Below are positions 60,178 through 64,000 of a DNA stretch of 64,000 bases, piece after piece (within the stretch, counting starts at the first letter, position 1; each line of letters begins with the position of its first letter). The stretch comes from Blakeslea trispora (taxonomy: Eukaryota; Mucoromycota; Mucoromycetes; Mucorales; Choanephoraceae). The notes beneath the pieces are model-generated. The model was not told the origin of the DNA, searched no databases, and saw only the letters and a list, made by a program, of their open reading frames with translations. Location of the stretch: assembly GCA_025331445.1 (NCBI GenBank), contig JAIWNE010000025.1:124001-188000 (forward strand). The letters are read 5' to 3'. The position numbers and the translations under genes are program-made.

Positions 60178-61728
60178 CTAGTTGACATCATCTCTAGGCC
60201 ATACATTTAAAGCTTTGTATTCATCAATGATCTCTACAAGTCTCTCTTTAGTAAGAAGTGGAACTTCATATGAAAATCCAGTCTCGTTTTCAATCTTTGA
60301 GCCATCTACTGAAAGAGCATTGTTGTAGAGTAATTCTTCGTCAAGGTATGGAGACAGTGGTGTAACAGAGATCCCGCTCTTATGAACCAATTCTGCCCAT
60401 GGCGCCAAATGCTTCTCATTAACAGCTTCAATGACAGCATCCTTGTTCAGCTAAATTCGCAAGATTTTAGTAACTGCTGCTTTGAAAAAAAAATTGTTCG
60501 CTTAGTTATACAAGTACTTACCTTTGCAAAAGTAGAGACAACAGTACCATGATAACCTGTTTTGATGTTGAAAATGGATTGAAGTTGCTTGTTGATGGTC
60601 TCTTGATCTTCATAAAGAAAAAAAAAAGTTTAGCTTTTTCTTTGTTCTGGTGTTTTTTCTCTGTAATAGCTTACCAGTGTTTTGTTTATCTGCCAAATTG
60701 AAGACTACCACTTTTGTCGAAGCACTAATATTATTGCTAGTATACCATTGAGCCAAATGCCAGCAGGCTCTGGACACATCTGTAGCATGGACTGTGCTCA
60801 ATTTCAAATCCTTGGACCATAACAGCTTCATTTCTTCATTTAAATATTTGTATATTCTGCCGATAATTAAGCGGGGTGCTAAATTGGATGATCAAAAACG
60901 CATTCAAATTAATCTCCAAAAACACGTTCTATCCAAGTTAGACTTACTCAATCCCAGGTTTGCGCCTGGACCATAAATTACGGCAGGACGAACAATAATT
61001 AAATTCAGACTTTTTAAAATAACAGATAAGTAAACTTATGACTTCTCTTCTATTCTGAAATGGCAACAAACCCTTCAATATTCTTTAACTCCTCTTCAGC
61101 CTTATATTTATGTTTACCGATTACAGTCCAGGGATTGATTTTTGAAGTTTCTGTTGAAGCACCCTAATGACAGCAGTTTCTGGTCAGTCAGTCCGATTCA
61201 GAGAAGTCTTGTACAGTTTAGCAATCGCAGCTTTAACTAGCGAAATTACCTGATCGCTATCATACACTTCGGCCGTAGACATCTCTAAGAACACTTTTAC
61301 TTTTCTTTTGGCAGCTTCTTTTGCACAATTGACTGACAAGTTGAAAATACGCTCCTGATAAATTTCAGGAACTTGCGAATATTTGGTTTCAGCGGCAAAA
61401 TTGAAGACATAATCAAATTGCTTTCCATCTTGTCTATCAAAACAAGCAGCAATAGATGCTTTAAGGAAAGAAGAGGGCGTGAGTTACGCTATGTTTTCTC
61501 TTGATACTATTGATACTGTCTACCTTGATTAATTAGGTTTGCTTGCTTAAATTCAACTTGACTAAAGTCTTTCTGAAATGTTTCAGACAAGTAGGCAGTT
61601 TGAGGAAGCATCTTGTCAGCAACACGGATCTCGCCAACGAGTCCATTAGCTAACAAGTAATGAACAAAGTTTCTACCAACAAAGCCGACACCACCTAGAA
61701 TAAGAACATTTGGTTTTTCTTGAACCAT
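60178..61728 (-). CDS. Atypical NAD(P)-binding epimerase/3beta-HSD-like SDR
   Basis: Exons 61524-61728, 61250-61458, 61072-61163, 60948-61009, 60675-60878, 60522-60607 and 60178-60450 give 376 residues. A Rossmann fold opens with LILGGVGFVGRNFVHYLL (GGxGFxG dinucleotide motif), then DYVFNFAAETKYSQ and FLEMSTAEVYDS (the catalytic Ser/Thr region), and LIIVRPAVIYGPG. The usual YxxxK lies where VIGKHKYKAEEEL stands, so the Tyr appears replaced by Ile while the Lys remains. The tail (TKERLVEIIDEYKALNVWP) is typical of fungal homologues of NAD-dependent epimerases of unknown substrate. Without the Tyr it may bind cofactor without being a normal dehydrogenase or epimerase. The alignment of that site is by eye. 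Confidence 0.8.
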
Positions 61729-64000
61729 GACGCACGCTTAAAACAGATAAAAAGAGGAGAAAGAGACACGTTAATTTAGCAAGACAGTGATCAGACTTGT
61801 TAAAACGATGCGCTGAATTTCAAAAATATGTCGCACAAAATACAGACCAGCCTATACAGCGCCTCACCAACGTGCTAAATCGCATTTCATTAACATATTT
61901 GTTGTTTTGTTTGTTTATTTGTGCTCATTTGAAAGTGATTCAATACCAAGAGATAATTTGATACGGGCGCTCAAGCGAAGCGACGATCAGTAGATACAGT
62001 ACATTGCTTGTTTTTGAACCAGACGTGCTTTAATTGTGAGGTAGAAAATACACCACATGCTGGCTCAAAACGCACGACATTGTAAGGTAGAAGCAATTGA
62101 GTTAGAATAGTCCAAATGGTGTTATTTTTTTTAAATATTTAATGATGTATGTGTTGCTTGTTGAAAGAAATTGAGTCGGGGACTATTCCTCAAGAGTATC
62201 AATTAGACTCTAGGAAACAGCCTGAATTCTTTGAAACCATGATTGAAGCAAAAACAGTATTTTCTTAGAACACAATCTGTTTTCTTTTCTTTCGTTATAT
62301 GAAACATGTGTATTTGGTATTAAATTGTTTTGATCTGAGCAAAAAACTACTTTTATAGTGTGCAAACAAGCAAGAAAAGGATTCCAAACCGCAATTAACA
62401 AAGAATCAAAAGCTCAGGAGTTTTACTGCTTTTGCTCTTCGGATTTAAGACTCCTAAGCTTTTGCAATAAAATTAATTCTATGTTACACTAACTTTTTTA
62501 TTCAATGATTTAGCAAAACTTTCATGCATGTAGGAAAAGTAGAGCAATGGTATGTAGTTGCAAGCTTTTGGCAGATTCTATAAGAAACACAATATTTCAA
62601 AATGTTTGATTATGCTCGTAACATTTTTAATTGCTGATTGTTTAGTACATAGCCATTCAAAAAGCGAACATAACATGGACTAGTTATCTTTTTACGACTT
62701 TCTTCATATCGGCAAAACTTTCAAGTGAAAGACTAATTCAGCTTACACTCAGATTGAATGCGAGAATGTTTGACTTGCCTGAGAACGTGGTATAGTCAAT
62801 ATGCAATAAATTTAACAGAACAAGGTTTTATGAGCTTTGATCTTGATCCTCAAATCAGCTTTGATAACAAAACCTCTATCCAACTCTAATAAGAAATCGG
62901 TTCGCTTTTTAGGTGTGATAATAGAAGCTTTACATCCTTCTTTTTGGAAAGACGCTTCAGAGTCTATCAATATAAAGTCATTTTCTATCATCAAATATTG
63001 CAGCTTGACTTCAAAGCTTTGGAATTTTTAAAACACAAAACTTATGTGTTTTTGCAAGCTGACAGACGTAGCTATCTAAGTACCGGACATATCAACTGAT
63101 TAGACTCATGTACGTCAAGACATTTTCATAGCTATGTACTTCTTTTTTAAAGAAAAAAAAAAGAGCCTTCTGAAGGTGTTAACGAAAGAGAACGGAAATC
63201 CCGTTTTGATTATCTGATATGCTGCTTCCTTATTTTCCTAGTCCAAGCATAAATAGATTTATATGGAAAGCAAAGACCGGCTTGTTTGTGTTGCACTATA
63301 AAGAAAGTATCATAATAGTTTGATTTGACAAGTAAACTAACTAAAATTAGACAAGTGCCTGCAATATCAAGCTGAAAGAGAAAACAATTGTAGGTCAAAC
63401 GGTCAAGGACATTTGAACTTCTATTGGGATTAACACAACACTTTTTATTTACGGATTTAAAGACACTCGATTCAGAAGCTTTCGAATCTCAAGAACACAA
63501 ATTGTTACTTTTTTGTAAAAGTTGTACAGGAATCTAGTGTTCAGCTTTTTTTGTTTATCGTATTCAAATGAGCTTATTCTATATTCCAGTTGGTGTTAGG
63601 TCTGCCGTTTCCTTCTGTTTCTTAAAGATAGTCATACAACTTGTATGTATGCTCTGTTTTGAATTGATTGAGATCAGAGTCAGACATGGTCAGGCCTCTC
63701 AAGGTATCAGCGATCTTGATTCCCGGCTACAACCGTAAGGCGGCAACAATTGATCAAGAGCAAATCAGCTGGACTTGGTGCCCAGGTTACTCACTTGATC
63801 CACATTGGTATATATGTTTACAACTTTGTTTTCGCACACAAAACAGTTTAGTATATGTATGGCTAAAAACACCTTACAAAAAAAAGTAAAGGCAAATGTT
63901 GCGTGCTCATGGAAAATCAACTAGGGTACCTCCACAATCTTGAAACGGGACTCTATTCAAACACACTTTGAGCTTCAGGATGAGTTGTTGCCTAATCAGA
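61729..64000. other. Gene-poor right end
   Basis: No complete gene is supported. Minus 62994-62812 is open (TPKKRTDFLLELDRGFVIK) and the opposite strand there also reads protein-like through two stops. At 63686-63889 a + frame starts MVRPLKVSAILIPGYNRK and ends with TWCPGYSLDPHWYI. All are isolated scraps without partner exons. Short A/T tracts occur, otherwise nothing. Confidence 0.35.

Overview
The window is nuclear DNA of a filamentous fungus, most likely an early-diverging (Mucoromycota-type) species. The reasons are AT-rich spacers, many short introns (about 50-100 nt, GTAAGT donors and pyrimidine-rich TAG/CAG acceptors), and a gene set that is fungal in character: a CipC-like protein, a Reg1/DUF1752 protein, Grr1, Erg24, Erg8, Gfa1 and a diaphanous-type formin. 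The phylum is inferred from protein flavour and gene style. No rRNA, tRNA or CRISPR was found.

Layout. 0-2.2 kb: decayed sequence with two coding-like scraps. 2.2-2.7 kb: a CipC-like gene whose start codon is split by an intron. 3.4-5.0 kb (-): a secreted, GPI-type HEFMH putative metallopeptidase. 5.4-6.7 kb (-): an Atg13-like protein without a HORMA domain. 7.6-10.05 kb (-): GFA1. 10-15 kb: a long gene-poor stretch with decayed ORFs and a small palindromic element. 15.0-17.3 kb: TIM9 convergent with a gp78/Hrd1-type membrane RING ligase that carries three GC-AG introns. 18.9-25.7 kb (-): a formin and a Reg1-like PP1 regulator in tandem. 26.9-27.3 kb: a LINE relic touching the 5' side of an SCI1-like RS-domain gene. 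28.7-34.0 kb: a secreted orphan, a divergent kinesin and a Mag1-type DNA glycosylase. 34.2-37.3 kb: a USP8-like deubiquitinase. 37.6-40.1 kb (-): a broken subtilisin. 41.2-46.3 kb (+): ERG24, a small basic orphan and GRR1. 46.6-47.9 kb: RPL15 convergent with a small coiled-coil gene. 50.7-54.1 kb: a LIM-C1-RhoGAP protein. 55.4-59.4 kb: ERG8 divergent from a DH-domain RhoGEF. 60.2-61.7 kb (-): an atypical SDR. The ends and several spacers hold nothing I can assign.

How the genes relate. There is no operon or biosynthetic cluster. Several genes do fall into shared cell-biology themes. The formin, LIM-RhoGAP and RhoGEF belong to Rho control of actin and polarity. GFA1 supplies UDP-GlcNAc for chitin. 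ERG8 and ERG24 are early and late sterol-pathway enzymes. The RING ligase, Grr1 and the USP8-like enzyme belong to the ubiquitin system. The Reg1-like protein and Grr1 both relate to glucose signalling in yeast. Neighbours often converge closely (kinesin/glycosylase 18 bp; RPL15/coiled-coil 100 bp) or share promoters (glycosylase/USP 208 bp; ERG8/RhoGEF about 300 bp).

Exon coordinates were worked out by hand from splice signals and reading-frame continuity. Three places could not be closed cleanly and are flagged: one formin junction, the formin exon 2/3 boundary, and the kinesin between 31093 and 31240.
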